This document shows, one piece after another, positions 12,136-24,984 of a stretch of 64,000 nt of DNA. The translations under genes and the position numbers were made by a program. The notes below the pieces were generated by a model, which was given only the letters and a program-made list of their open reading frames with translations, searched no databases and had not been told where the DNA came from. The DNA is taken from positions 1-64,000 of the forward strand of contig NW_020825374.1 in assembly GCF_003286085.1 (NCBI RefSeq), in the 5' to 3' direction. The stretch is from Drosophila persimilis. Taxonomy: Eukaryota; Arthropoda; Insecta; Diptera; Drosophilidae. Numbering within the stretch: the stretch's first letter is position 1; the number at the start of each line of letters is the position of its first letter.

Positions 12136-13168
12136 TATTACGGACAACGGAATGCCTAGACAACAATATACGGCTTCCTGAGCAGATATCTCAGTGCCAG
12201 AAATAATTTTGTGACCAATATGCTGTAGCTTTTGTCTTATCGTATAATTTCCCCCTTGAACTTCTTTTGCCGCCTCGCGCATAAGCTTTGAAATACCCCT
12301 TTGGGTTTTATTTATATAATTTATTATATAGCTACAGCATGCAAAAGGGTCCAAAATGTATTGGATATCCATATTGGCCCTTTGCATTGAAAGGATGTGT
12401 TTATTATAAGCATTAACGCAAATCTCAGCAAATGACCTTTTTAGAAAAATGTGTGGTTTCTTTAAACCAGAAGAAATTGCATATTGCCTCCTCGTAATTG
12501 AGGCTCAATTGTTCGTGCGAAAGAAAGTTCTCAAATATGCTCAAGTGATCAATCAAATCAGAGGATTGATCAGAACTTAGTAGGTCTTGAATTTTCTTAA
12601 AATTTCCTTGGTGAAAATCAAGGTTTGGAGTTTCCTCCGGCAGTGGACTCAATATCTCCGTTTGGGGCATTGGAAGGTATGGAATACCGAATCTTCAAAC
12701 TTTTTTTTCACTTTTATTGGCTTTTTTAAGACATGACATGTCCTTATGCCGATGCTTTTGGTATTAAACATACGGAGCAAATTCACAGTCTGTGACATCT
12801 ACTGTAATATGTTTGTTAATGAAGGCTATAACTGTTTAAATTGACTCTGTACTGGTTAAGTCCACTGCTGGGGCATCTTTCAGCCAAAACATGCCGTGAA
12901 TATGGGGGGAACCTCTTTGTTGGAATTCAACACGCCAATAATATTTGATGACGAAGTTTTCCCCGAAAATGCCCTCCCGATTCCTCATAACTTTTAAAAT
13001 CTCGCGATACCTATAATCGAAATACCTAGCACAAGTAACTGGATCTTCCCTGATAAGACGCTCCTTTTCGGTGTAGGGTAGATTCATTGCTTCTTCTTCG
13101 CTAATGATCTCCCTATCTACGGTTTTTTTGAGCTGCCGTTACTGCACTGGAAGTGCTCCGCTTACGTA
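12136..13168 (-). pseudogene. Helentron/Helitron replication initiator (Rep) fragment
   Basis: Reading the minus strand from 13116 to 12136 gives a broken Rep domain of a rolling-circle transposon. A QQRGSPHIHGMFWLKDAP block at about 12865-12912 carries the HUH metal-binding motif. Further on, DPFACCSYIINYINKTQRG at about 12300-12345 carries the paired catalytic tyrosines (Y-x3-Y-x3-K). Then comes the conserved ISAQEAVYCCLGIPLS segment. The region between them (about 12680-12840) still resembles the QxHxHxxxCxK metal-binding stretch, but in shifted frames. No helicase domain remains. The family supplies transposition functions for non-autonomous relatives such as DINE-1; whether this copy belonged to the same lineage is inference. 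Confidence 0.8.
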
Positions 13169-13171
13169 AGC

Positions 13172-13488
13172 TGTTCAAACATGAACATATTATCGTCAAT
13201 ACAATGCCACTTTCGGCCCCTTGTAGAATGTTTAAACATAAATAGATTATTGTACACATTCACTCATGTAACAACACCGATCTCTAAAGAAATCACATAA
13301 AGTCGACAAGTTATGACAGCACTGGTGTAAACAGAGATCTGTAACCCATTAATACGACAACAAAACACAAGTCGAGAAAACACTTAACAACTGCGGTCCT
13401 AAAATAAAACTAATGTAAGCATGTACTCAAATAGACACCCTAAGTAAAGTGTATCCTCTGCGTAGGTCTAACGATAATTATAGACTAC
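13172..13488 (+). repeat. roo-like 5' LTR, left part
   Basis: Starts TGTTCAAACATGAAC and matches, in reverse complement, the LTR at 60243-60691. It is interrupted by the BEL element at 13489 and resumes at 19630. Together the parts make about 440 bp, close to roo's ~430 bp LTR. Confidence 0.8.
13484..13488. other. Target site duplication of the inner BEL element (left)
   Basis: ACTAC, repeated at 19625-19629. Five-base duplications are usual for BEL/Pao elements. Confidence 0.85.
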
Positions 13489-13853
13489 TGGACGGTTTTC
13501 TAAGGGTTAAACTACAAAGAGAGTGAGAGCGCTCTAACTGCAATTGCCCACTCGGAGAACGGCATCGTTTCATGCTAGGGCGGCGTAACCTCGTCTCCGA
13601 TCACCAAGAAGAGTCTTCGTTTGCGTGTCGACGAAATCACAACGACAATTAGCAGTTGCAGCCGGCCGTGCTTACACCCGTATTACCCATTACATTGTAC
13701 TCTATACGCGAATTACGTTTAAAGTTTAAGTTGATTGAAGTCCAAATGAATAAATCTCGAATTGTCTATATCGTGTAGTACATTATTAAACGCAAAGATT
13801 CCCCAGAGCATTTCTGCTCAACATTGAAAGCTCGTATCGAGGATTTCACAACA
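13489..13853 (+). repeat. 5' LTR of the inner BEL element
   Basis: Starts TGGACGGTTTTCTAAGG and ends ...TTTCACAACA. It matches 19260-19624 with about two substitutions (for example AATAAATC versus AATATATC). Confidence 0.92.
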
Positions 13854-13856
13854 TTT

Positions 13857-13874
13857 TGGTGGCCCATGAGGGGA
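13857..13874 (+). promoter_or_regulatory. Putative primer-binding site, inner BEL element
   Basis: TGGTGGCCCATGAGGGGA lies three bases after the LTR, a spacing matched by the roo-like LTR (TGGTCCTTCGAGAC at 19756). The TGG start fits a tRNA 3' CCA. The primer tRNA was not identified. Confidence 0.55.
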
Positions 13875-14405
13875 CAGCGTTTAATTCGTACTATCCGCAT
13901 ATGATTCTACCTCGTTCCGCGTTCAGTTAAATGTACAAATAAAATCATATTTTATCGGCTGCAACTGTAAACGGCAAACACACCGCAAACCAACGGTTTA
14001 TCCAACAGCCGCTATCTCTCGCACGAAGCAGGGACAAAGAAGACCAGACGATAGCTCTGCGCCTGGACAGTAGCCTCACTGCAGCACACAAAACACACCT
14101 CAAGCCGACGGTTAGACAACAGCCTCTCTCTCGTGCAAAGCAGAAACCAAGAGACCAACGAGCGTTCTGTTGCTGCACATCATCTCTAGACACAGGGCTT
14201 CAACTCAACGCTCACAGTAGCACAGTTTCTGCTCTCCGCTCGGACAACACCAACAACAACGACTCGCAAGTTCTCTTAAGCTACGCTTTAAGCAAAGAGA
14301 AGCACTCCCGAGTACCAGAGTAAGTGTTTCGTTGTGGGTATTTTGTACAAGGTCAAAGAGAGTGCAACTAAGGGTGAGAAAGGTACATACACATATAACA
14401 GCAAC

Positions 14406-17400
14406 ATGTCAACAGCCGAGTCCCACGATCTCGAAGCCGATCCTCAGGTGGAGATCGACAATCTCAGTGTTATTCAGACAAATCTCATTGCGAGGGTTAA
14501 TCAAACGGTGCGTAATTTCAGAAAGGATGGCGCAGATCGGAAAACAAAAGCTTATTTTCAAACGCGCTTACAAACTTTGCAACGGTTCTTAGGTGAATTT
14601 GAGCAAAATCATCAACGTTTACTAATACTTCGATGTCCAAGTACGCATAGTTATGTGTCCAGCGAAGTGGCCTTTCGCTTTGATGAAGACTATACAACGG
14701 CATTCAGCATCATATCAGAGGCCTACGAAAATGTATGTCCAAGAGCACCACCGGTACAGCAGAATCCAGAGCCAGCAAATCCATCGGTATCATCAGTACC
14801 GACATTTACAGGCAAGTTTGTGGATTGGCCGGCATTTCACGATGCATTTGTTCAACTCATCCATAACAACCAGAAACTGTCCGACGTCCAAAGGTTTCAT
14901 TTCCTGAAGCAAGCTCTTCCCTCGGATCGCGACGAGGATATTCAGCAGATGGCGCTTGCGGGAAATAACTATGCAACAGCTTGGAGTCTCGTCCTCAAGC
15001 GATACGACAACAAACGGCTGCAGTTTATGTACCATATGTACGGTTTGTATGACTTGCCACAGTTGACAAAGGAGCAGTCTGCTGATATAAAACATATGCT
15101 TAATGTTGCGACGGTTTATCTCAATGCTTTTAAGAATCTAGATGTTCAGCATTGGATGGCTCATCATCTCACTTCCAGACTGCCAAGCCCGACCCTGCAA
15201 GCTTGGGAGCTTCATCGCGGTAGCTCTGCCGAACTTGCCACATTTTCTCAGCTACAATAATTTCTCAACGACCGTCTCGTCAGCATTGATGTGTTCGAAA
15301 ATCGAGGCCACTCCACGACGCGGACACCTGTGCCGCAGCCTGTCATTCAAAGGCACCCGAAGAAGTCAGTTGGCAACGTAACATACAAGGGCAACAGTTT
15401 CCACGCCAAGACTGCGGTTGCCGAACACACTCGCTGCCCTCACTGTAGCGACAGTCACAATCTTCGGCATTGCCCGGACCTTTTGTCCAAGGACTGCTTT
15501 GCAAGGAAAGCCATCGTCGATCATGCAATGGCATGCCTCAACTGTCTGAGCCGTTCCCATGCACTTTCAAAATGTACCAGTAAAAGGAACTGCACGCAGT
15601 GTGGTCAAAGACACCATACACTGCTGCACTTCCCAACTCCTGCTCAGGTGGCAACACAGCCTCACGCAGCCTCCCATAGTGCTCGTTCCGGTCACTCCTG
15701 GCAGTATACAACGAGCGACTCATCTGGCAGGGCTACACCTACGCAACTCTACGCTAGGACCCTACTTCCTACTCAGAGCACTGCACAGCCTCTCCCAGTT
15801 GTTCCCAACACTAGTTCCGGTGGTCATCCACAGTCTGCAGCGACCGACTCGTCTGTGAGAACACACTCTGCGCAACTAGTCTCCGCTACGGCAACGCATC
15901 ACGGACCCAGCACTGTCCTTCTGGCCACTGCCCTGGTCACAATCCACAACCCCCATACTGGCCAATCAGCTGTGGTACGTGCGTTAGTGGATTGAGGCTC
16001 GGAAGGAACCCTCATTACAGAGCACACAGTGCAGGCTCTCAACCTCAAGCGGCATCCAATTTCGGCAGAAATCGCTGGAGTTGGGACCACCTCCAAGAAC
16101 AGGTGTACCTACACTACAGAATTGTCATTAAGTTCTTGTACTTCGCAGTTTTGTACTACCATTGATACTGCGTTTATACTTAAAACGCTTACATCGAAAT
16201 TACCTTCAAAATCCATCAAATTGCAGCAATGTCCTCATTTGAACGGAATAGAACTCGCCGATCCCGGGTTCTACAAACCACAACGGATTGATCTTCTGCT
16301 GGGAGCGGACGTAATCCCACAGATCCTGCTTTCAGATATCCGCAGAGGAAAGGAGAACCAACCAATTGCACAGCACACCCAGCTTGGCTGGATAGTCTTT
16401 GGTCGAGCCACTTCCACACGCTCACACGCTGTCACCATTAGATGTCACCACAACAGGCTAGAGAATCTCGTTCAGAAATTCTTCGAAATGGAGCATCTCG
16501 GTTCTGCAAAACAGCTCACACCAGAAGAGCGATGGTGCGAGGAACATTTTAAACGAACTCACATCCGTCAACGAAACGGCAAGTATTTGGTACGGCTACC
16601 ACTTAAGCGTTTGTTTGACCCTTCGCAGGTGCTAGGCAAATCACGTCAAATCGCGATGAATCGATTCCAAATGCTTCAACGAAGATTCCAAAGGCAGCCG
16701 GAGCTGCAAGCCAAATATTCGGAAGTCATGAATGAGTACTTCCAACTAGGCCAGGTGACCAAAGTAACAACCAAGGAGCAGCAGCATTGCATCATTAGCA
16801 AGGAGAATGGAATCGAGTCCACATGTTGCACCTTGCCTCATCACGCAGTATTCAAAGAGGAAAGTGTCACTACGAAGGTTAGAGTAGTATATGACGCCTC
16901 CTGTAAAACGTCAAACGGAAAATCGCTCAATGACGTCCTATGCACCGGACCAGCGCTCCAAAACGATCTAGCCGGCGTGGTCCTGAATTGGCGTTTCCAT
17001 CGTTTTGTTTTTGCTGCCGACATTCAGAAGATGTATAGATGCATTGACATGAACGCAGAGGATTCGCAATATCAACGCATCTTTTGGCATGACGAACACA
17101 ACCAAGTAGCTGAGTATTATCTCAACACAGTTACGTTTGGAACTGCTTCAGCTCCTTACACAGCCATTCGCGTCATACATCAACTGGCGCAGGATGAACG
17201 CGACCGATATCCACTCGCGGAAAGGGTCCTTCGACACGAAATATACGTTGATGACGTACAAAGCGGAGCTTCCACTCGCGAAGGAGCATTAGAAATTCAA
17301 AATCAATTGATCGGAGCCTTACGATCAGCAGGAATGGAACTTCGAAAGTGGTCTGCGAATGACGCTTCTCTGCTACAAGACATACCTCCAGACCATTTAT

Positions 17401-18760
17401 CTCATAAGACACTATTAGAGTTTGAATACCAAGATCCCGTTAAAACCTTAGGCCTCTATTGGCATCCACATCAAGACTATTTTGGGTTCACGATAAATTT
17501 TGAAATCAGTCACGCACATACTAAACGTTCTTTACTTTCCACAGTCGCCCGACTGTACGACCCATTAGGTTTCATCACGCCCTGTGTCATGACCGCGAAG
17601 GCGATACTCAAGGACTCATGGATGGCCCGCATCAAACGCAACGATGGCAGCCTAGCACAGCTGGACTGGGATGAACCGCTGCCAACCGAACTGCTTGATA
17701 GATGGCAGGGATTCATACAGAACCTGCCATATGTCGAGCAAATTCAAGTACCACGATGGCTGCGCTTCAACATCCACGAGCTTGCGTCATTACAGCTACA
17801 TGTTTTCTGCGATGGATCATCACTGGCGTATGCAGCATGTGCATATATTCGTGCAGAGCTACCAAACGGAATGATTCAAACTCATTTGCTAGCTGCACGC
17901 AGTCGAGTCACACCCACGAAACCGATCACAATTCCACGAGTCGAGCTTTCGGGTGCGCTGCTGGCAGTTAAACTGGCAAAATGGATCCGGAACCAACTGC
18001 GCACTGCAGGACCACCTATGGCAACCTTCTATTGGTCAGATGCTACTATCGTTTTGTTTTGGATAAATGGAGACCCCCACCGATGGCAAAACTTTGTGGC
18101 AAATCGCGTTGGACAGATTTTGGAGCATAGTACATCAACTCAGTGGAGACACGTCCCTACTGCGGTAAACCCAGCGGACTGCGCAACTCGTGGCTTAACA
18201 CCACAAGAGTTAGCAGTACATCCATTATGGTGGGCTGGACCATCATGGCTACAGCAGCCGGAAAGCCAATGGCCGGCAAACGGAGTTCCCAGTCAGGACA
18301 TCGACAGGACTATAATCGAGGAGAAACCATCAGTTTTGTTCCAAAATGCTGTGCAAGTCTCGGAGGCTCCAGAAGCCTTCATCCAAAACTCGTCCTCATA
18401 CGACAAGTTAATATCAGTCATGGCATATATTCTACGGTTTATACATAACATTCAAGCCAAAGGGGACAAACTGTCTGGACCACTGAGTGTGCAGGAGCTC
18501 GATAACGCTTTAATTCATCTCGTTCGCAGCATTCAACAGGAGGTCTACGCGACAGAAATATTGAGGTTGAAGGGAAACAAGACACTATCGGGCACACACA
18601 AGCTGTGTCAATTATCCCCATTTCTAGATGACCAACAAATTCTACGAGTCAGAGGTCGACTGCGAAATGCAATGCACCTTCCAATAAGCCAGCGACAACC
18701 AATGATCATTCCCAATCATCATCATTTTACCGATCTCGTCGTGCGTAATGCCCACCGTCT
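14406..18760 (+). pseudogene. BEL gag-pol polyprotein with two nonsense codons, integrase truncated
   Basis: The likely start is ATG at 14406 (MSTAESHDLEADP), after a ~550-bp leader. A DUF1759-type gag domain (PTFTGKFVDWPAFHDAF) precedes zinc knuckles (CPHCSDSHNLRHC, CLNCLSRSHALSKC). The protease active site falls exactly on a TGA at 15993 (ALVD-stop-GSEG). RT has EIYVDDVQSG with YVDD. RNase H has HVFCDGSSLAYAACA and DATIVLFWING. An H2C2 region begins with DLVVRNAH and then stops making sense near 18755. The other nonsense codon is a TAA at 15258. Upstream and downstream parts share one frame, so these are single substitutions. Confidence 0.9.
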
Positions 18761-19134
18761 CGCATTTTCTTATTGGAGATTCATTATTAGCTCCGCCGGA
18801 TGTAACGACAAGGGATGTTCCACTCACAGTCCAATTTCTGGAAGGACAGAAAATGATCCGGCAATTTTGGAAGCGTTGGAGTTCGGATTGGCTATCACAT
18901 CTTCAAGCCCGTCCAAAGTGGCGACATGAAACCGACAATCTACAAGTCAGCGATCTCGTAATTGTCAAGGATGACCGACTGCCACCCAACGAGTGGAAAC
19001 TGGGAAGGATAATAGAAGTTCACCCTGGAGCTGACAGTTTAGTCAGAGTCGCAACTGTTAAAACAGCATCAGGCGTATACAAACGATCGGTCTCTAAACT
19101 ATGTCGGCTACCGTTGCCACAGACCTCAGAATAA
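18748..19134 (+). pseudogene. BEL integrase C-terminal tail (DUF5641-like), after internal deletion
   Basis: In a frame shifted from the main polyprotein, SHFLIGDSLLAPPDV is followed by the KMIRQFWKRWSSDWLSHLQ and SDLVIVKDDRLPP blocks typical of the C-terminus of BEL integrases. The catalytic core that should precede it is absent. The H2C2 start and this tail are fused at about 18755, so the element cannot encode a working integrase. Confidence 0.88.
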
Positions 19135-19259
19135 TCCTACCACCGTTGCTAGCTCCATTCGACCATACATGTACCATAACGAACACTTTCTTTATTCACA
19201 GAGCATTCACATGTGACATCCGTTGGTTTCTAATACTGGTCCCAGTATTGGGGGCGGCA

Positions 19260-19624
19260 TGGACGGTTTTCTAAGGGTTAAACTACAAAGAGAGTGAGAG
19301 CGCTCTAACTGCAATTGCCCACTCGGAGAACGGCATCGTTTCATGCTAGGGCGGCGTAACCTCGTCTCCGATCACCAAGAAGAGTCTTCGTTTGCGTGTC
19401 GACGAAATCACAACGACAATTAGCAGTTGCAGCCGGCCGTGCTTACACCCGTATTACCCATTACATTGTACTCTATACGCGAATTACGTTTAAAGTTTAA
19501 GTTGATTGAAGTCCAAATGAATATATCTCGAATTGTCTATATCGTGTAGTACATTATTAAACGCAAAGATTCCCCAGAGCATTTCTGCTCAACATTGAAA
19601 TCTCGTATCGAGGATTTCACAACA
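19260..19624 (+). repeat. 3' LTR of the inner BEL element
   Basis: Preceded by a purine-rich ATTGGGGGCGGCA tract and followed by the ACTAC duplication at 19625-19629. Confidence 0.92.
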
Positions 19625-19629
19625 ACTAC

Positions 19630-19752
19630 CAAATTGTACCTCCTACCTCATTGTCAAATCACATATAAGGCTCTGATTTTAAGAATAAAATTTAGTTTTG
19701 TACTTATAACTCAACTCGCAAATGTCTAGACTTTTCTTTTAAGGTCTTAACA
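19630..19752 (+). repeat. roo-like 5' LTR, right part
   Basis: Continues the LTR interrupted at 13488 and ends ...GGTCTTAACA. The next bases, TTTTGGTCCTTCGAGAC, match the BEL-type primer-binding layout, with the site from about 19756. Confidence 0.8.
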
Positions 19753-20476
19753 TTTTGGTCCTTCGAGACTCTCCGTTGTTTCCCCCCTGTGGTAAGAGCA
19801 CGGAGTTAAACCAGCTTCCTTGAGACTGAACAAGTGTCTAGTTCACTGACAGCTAAAGGTAGCAAAATAAAAAACTTTGATTTCCCGCCTATAGGAAGGA
19901 ACAGAGTATAAAATAAATTAATGAAACGAGAGTTTCAATTAATAATTTGGAAAAATACGAGCTAAACAGGCTGTATTTTTAATAGATAACTGGGTATATC
20001 TATTGTGATCGGAGAATACAAAAAAAATAAATAAAAATTAATGAAACGGAAGTTTCAATTAATAATTTTGAAAAATACGAGCTGGACAGGCTGTATTTTA
20101 ATAGATAACGAAATATGTATATCTATCGTTTTCGAGGCCGGAACATCGAAAGAGAAAAAATAATAATCCAAAGCATCGAAAGTGCTTAATGGTTAGAATT
20201 TTAAAAAAAAGTGGCAAATAACTGTGACTGTGAAAAATAAATATATAAATGGGTTTGTGTGTGCCCACTGTGCCAGCAACAATAACTGCAGCGACAGGAA
20301 GATCAGCGACAGCGACTTAAGCAGAGGCAACACCAGCAGCAGCAACAGCGGTATCAGCAGCAGCGACTTCAGCGGCAGCAGTAACAACAACAGCAGAAGC
20401 AGAATTCATCAGCTAAGTCTCATATTTCAAATTGTTTTTAAGCCTAAATAAGTAAAAAAAAAAAAATTAAACTAAG
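19753..20476 (+). other. roo-like leader with tandem duplication and CAG/CAA-rich tract
   Basis: Primer-binding site at about 19756. An imperfect tandem duplication of ~118 and ~95 bp covers about 19918-20036 and 20037-20130, both halves starting ATTAATGAAACG. A CAG/CAA/CGA-rich stretch follows at 20262-20405, resembling the CA-rich leader tract of roo. An A-run precedes the gag ATG at 20477. Confidence 0.6.
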
Positions 20477-23400
20477 ATGTTGTCGGAACAAATAGTTAAG
20501 CTATTAGAGGCTCAAGCAGCGATAGCAAGGGAGATTAAAAAGATTGAAGCTGGTCATTTGACCAGCGATGTAATCCAAAGGTTAGGAGACCTTAAAAACA
20601 AAGTTACAGGCAATAATTCTGCACTGTTAACATATGGAGTAGTCGATCATGACTACTATAACCGACAGCAGTACAAAAAAATGATTCAAAATATAGAGGA
20701 CATACATAAAAAGTATGTAGAGTCAAAAAATAATGAAACATTAACGAAAGGGAAGGTAGAAAAAACAAAGTTACAATCAGTGGAGACTGGAACTTTGAAG
20801 GAAGACATAGAGCCCAAAATTGACAATAGCATAGAAAAAGTATCTGAGGAAATCGACAGAATAGTGGAAAACCTGAAGACATATTTAGATCAAACCATGC
20901 AGAGGTTTGATCAGGCTAAACTGGGAGAGTGTAGAATGAGAAAGGAAAAAATTGAGTTCCTCAGTAAAAAACTGAGATCAAAAATTGAGGAGTATTATCA
21001 TAGCTATGGAACAAACGACAGCTTCGACAATCAGATCGGAGATTTGGAATTTGATTTTCAAAGCATGTTGAGCAACCTAGAAGTTAGGATCCAAACCATA
21101 GCTGAAGAAAACAGCATGGATACTAAAGGGGCAACCGTAAAAAAAGAAGGTATCGATTTGCCTGATCTTCCGTAAGTACCGGAAGTACCCACATTCTCGG
21201 GCGAAGAAAAAGAGTGGGACGGCTTTTCACAAATATTTTGTGAATTAATTCATAACAGAGATAGTCTGAGTACATCTCTAAAATTCAATTATTTGAAAAT
21301 CGCGATAAAGGGTGAGGCACGGAGTATGGTAGCTCACCTTTTAACTGGGCCGCTGGAGAATTATAATGCCGCTTGGGAATTGCTGACCAAGCGGTATGAA
21401 AATAAGCGAACAATTTTTTCGGATCAGCTGAATCGTTTACTACACTTACCAATGCTAGATCACGATTCAGCGAAACATAATAAATGGTTTTCTGATTCTA
21501 TAAATGAGTTAATACATTTAATTAAATTAAAGTCACACTTAACAGAAGAAGTTGATGTGATTTTCGCGCACATTGTGTTGAAAAAATTCAACAAAGATAC
21601 CTTACAATTATATGAAAGTCATATAAAAAGGACAAAAGAGATCCAAGCATTGCCAGATGTAATGGAATTTTTAGAACAACGGTACACTTCTCTTTACACG
21701 TCGCAGGATAAAGAGTGGAAACCGTTGAAAAAAGTAGTGCAATATGGTAAAATAAAAGAAAATTGTCCGTTATGTAAAATGGCAGGACATACCATAATTC
21801 ACTGCTATAAGTTTAAGGGAATGAGTCCGATAGATAGAGGCCAGTTTATTAAATAACAGCGCCTTTGCACAAAATGCTGTAGGCATGATATGTATAAGAA
21901 ATGCTTTTCTGAAATTTTATGTGGGATTTGTAAAAAACCTCATCATACGATGCTCCATATTCCCTACGAAAAGAGGGAAAATGTTAACACTTGCTTGACA
22001 AAAGAACAAGCGTTCTTAGCCACAGCACTTTTAAAAGTAAGGGCAAGGAATGGTGGCTATCAAAACCTTAGAGCTCTCATTGATTGTGGGTCGCAATGTA
22101 CCATAATTTCAGAAGAAGCTGCGCAAATATTAAACTTAGTACGAAAAAGAGCGAACACCGAGGTAAGTGGAGTGTCATCTACAGACTCTTGCACTTCAAA
22201 GTGCAAAGTTACTTTATCGGTAAAAGCTCGTGATTATAATAAAGGTCCTCTAAATATTGAAGCAATTATTCTTCCGAAATTGATGAAAGCTTTACCATTA
22301 AAGTCTTTCAATATTGATAAAACTAAGTGGCAAGATTATGTGTTGGCAGACCCTAACTTCAACAAACCAAGTAGAGTAGATGTAATAATTGGGATAGATT
22401 TGTATACCCATATTTTAAAAGACGGAGTAGTAAAAATAGACGGACTACTTGGACAAAATACAGAATTCGGATGGATTATATCCGGTTGCACCAAATCAAA
22501 AGGTGATCAATTTAGTGTGGCGACAACAATTGAAGTTGGGGACTTAGAGCGGTTCTGGGAATTGGAAAGTGAAAAGAATGACGTAGAAGAAGATGTGTGC
22601 GAGGAGCATTTCTTGGAAACAACAAGAAGAGATGAGAATGGTAGGTATGTGGTTAAAATACCATTTAAAAAAGAAAAGGATCTAGGAGATTCAAAACCCC
22701 AAGCTATAGCGCGATTTTATAGTTTAGAAAGAAAGCTTAGCAATAATAAATCATTAAAAGAAAATTATGTAAAGTTCATGCATGAATATAAAAACTTAGG
22801 ACATATGGTAGAGTCCAAAGAAGATGGGAAATATTATTTACCCCATCAAGGAGTCATAAGAGATTCCAGTCTAACGACAAAGCTGAGGGTGGTTTTCGAT
22901 GCTTCAGCAAAAACCACAAACAATAAAAGTTTAAATGATATCATGTGGGTTGGACCAAGGGTCCAAAAAGATATCTTCGATATTATGGTGAAATGGCGTA
23001 AATGGACATTTGTAATATCTGCGGACATTGAAGAAATGTACTGGCAAATTAATGTTGATAAAGACGATCAACAATATTTGCATATAATTTGGAGAGATAA
23101 TCCAAAAGAAAAGTTAAAAGATTATAAACTTACAACCGTTACGTACGGTACAGCTTCAGCACCCTACTTAGCAACCAGGGTGCTTGTTGCAATAGCAGAT
23201 AATTGCAAAAATCAAGCAATTAGGGAAATCATAAAGAATGATTTTTATATGGACGACCTGATGACAGGTGCCGACACGATACTGGATGCTAAAAAGCATG
23301 TAAAGGAAGTTACCCGGGAGTTTAATAAGGTTGGGTTTAACTTAAGAAAGTGGATAAAAAATATCCCAGAAATTATAGAAGGCATTAGAGATGACCAAGA

Positions 23401-23868
23401 AAATAAAGTATTAACCATTGAGGAGAATGAATCCGTCAAAACATTAGGACTACAATGGTTAAAGACGAGTTTAGGTTCAATTTCCACTATGAACCAATTA
23501 AGAAAAATAACAAAAGAATAGTATTATCTACCTTAGCCAAGATATATGACCCCTTAGGCTGGTTGTCTCCAGTGACACTTGTCGGAAAATTGTTTATTCA
23601 AAAAATTTGGCTAGCAGACAAAAATTGGGATGAAGAATTATCAGAACAGGATACTCGGGAATGGAATTCGTTTAAAAATAGTTTAACAGAGTTAGAGAGC
23701 ATTCGGATACCGAGATGGCTAAATTCTCTGCACAATAAGTCGATGCAAATTCATGGGTTTTCCGATGCATCCGAAAAGGCTTATGCTGCCATAGTGTATG
23801 CCAAGGTAGATAGTTCTACAATTATAATAGCCAGCAAAAGCAAAGTTTATCCAAAGAAGAATCGGAAA
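20477..23868 (+). pseudogene. roo-like BEL/Pao gag-pol, copy 2 (longest copy)
   Basis: Gag starts MLSEQIVKLLEAQ and has a coiled-coil-like, K/E-rich N-terminal 230 residues. A TAA at 21173 precedes the DUF1759-like segment (VPTFSGEEKEWDGF). Zinc knuckles, the A17-type protease (ALIDCGSQCTII) and RT with FYMDDLMTG follow, then RNase H up to HGFSDASEKAYAA. A TAA at 21854 and a frameshift near 23460-23520 are further lesions; the frameshift is shared with copy 1. The reading is cut at 23869 by the reverse DINE-1. Integrase and 3' LTR are missing here. The 5' LTR is at 13172-13488 plus 19630-19752. Confidence 0.88.
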
Positions 23869-24984
23869 ACGAGGGGGAACGTTGTGAGTTGCAGCGGACA
23901 CCGCAACTCTACAGTTATACCCGATACTAAGTCAGTATGGCTCTCCTCCGGCAGACGGCGCTAATATTAAACGACACGACAAAGAGTGCGTGCGAGAGAG
24001 ACAGAAAATCAGTCTGAGCATGACATCGGGCGCTGCGTAGCCACTGCAAATTGATTTGTTCCTTATGGCTATAAAAATTATCTGATCTGATCCAGATTCA
24101 GCAATCTGATAGATATGGTCATTATCTATGATTCTGCGTTTTAGTTTTCTCAAATCTGCAATATTGTGGATGCAACAGATTTTCGTTCTTTGTGTGGGCG
24201 GAAGGGGGTGGGGCGAAATTTTGAGATATACGTTTTATAGTGAGATCTAACAGGAGTGCGGATACTAAATTTGGTTACTCTAGCCTTAATAGTCTCTGAG
24301 ATTTGTGAATATCCCCAGATTTTTGTCCCTTGCGGGGGCGGAAGGGGGTGTGGCGAAATTTTGAAACAAACTCGTCTCGGTCCGATATATTAGGAGTGTG
24401 GATACCAAATTTGGTTTCTCTAGCTTTTATAGTCTCTGAGATCTAGGCGCTAATGTTTTACTCTATGCAAAGCCGGCTATGCTACATGTGTGTTAGAGAG
24501 AGACAGGGCGAGAAAAAATGAAATTGTTTTCTTAATGCTGGCTATAATAATAATACGATCCAATTTCTGCAGTCTAAAAGATTTGGTCATTCTCTACGAT
24601 TCTGCGTTTTTGGTTTTTTCGTGTCTTTAAAAATGTGGATGCCACAGATTTTCGTCCTTTGTGGGCGGGGCGAAGTTTTGAAATATTTTTGTAGCAGTGA
24701 CATGACCGCAGTTACAGAAGTCTGGATCCAATACATCGTTGCTCTAGCTCTTATATCTTTGAGCACTAGGCGCTGAAGGGGACGGACAGACGGACGGACA
24801 GACGGACGGACAGACGGACGGACAGACGGACAGACAGACATGGCTCAATCGACTCGGCTATTGATGCTGATCAAGAATATATATACTGTATGGGATCGGA
24901 AACGATTCCTTCTGGACGTTACACACATCCACTTTCACCACAAATCTAATATACCCCAATACTCATTTTGAGTATCGCGTATAA
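23869..24984 (-). mobile_element. DINE-1/mini-me, reverse orientation (copy 2 of the junction element)
   Basis: Nearly identical to 7124-8239, with the hairpin end at 23869-23935, the (GTCY)n array at 24778-24840 and the TTATACGCGATACTC end at 24984. Same flanks as in copy 1. Confidence 0.85.

Larger units (their letters stand above)
13489..19624 (+). mobile_element. Complete BEL/Pao element nested in the roo-like LTR
   Basis: This 6,136-bp element has two 365-bp LTRs that appear to differ at only about two positions. The ends are TG...CA, the 5-bp target duplication is ACTAC, and a primer-binding region and polypurine tract are present. The polyprotein reads through with two nonsense codons but lacks the integrase core, so it is young but non-autonomous. 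It is the only structurally complete BEL copy in the window. Confidence 0.92.

Noticed and set aside
18748..19134. Separate small gene downstream of the BEL polyprotein
   Set aside because: Its content is the BEL integrase C-terminal tail, displaced by deletion and frameshift.
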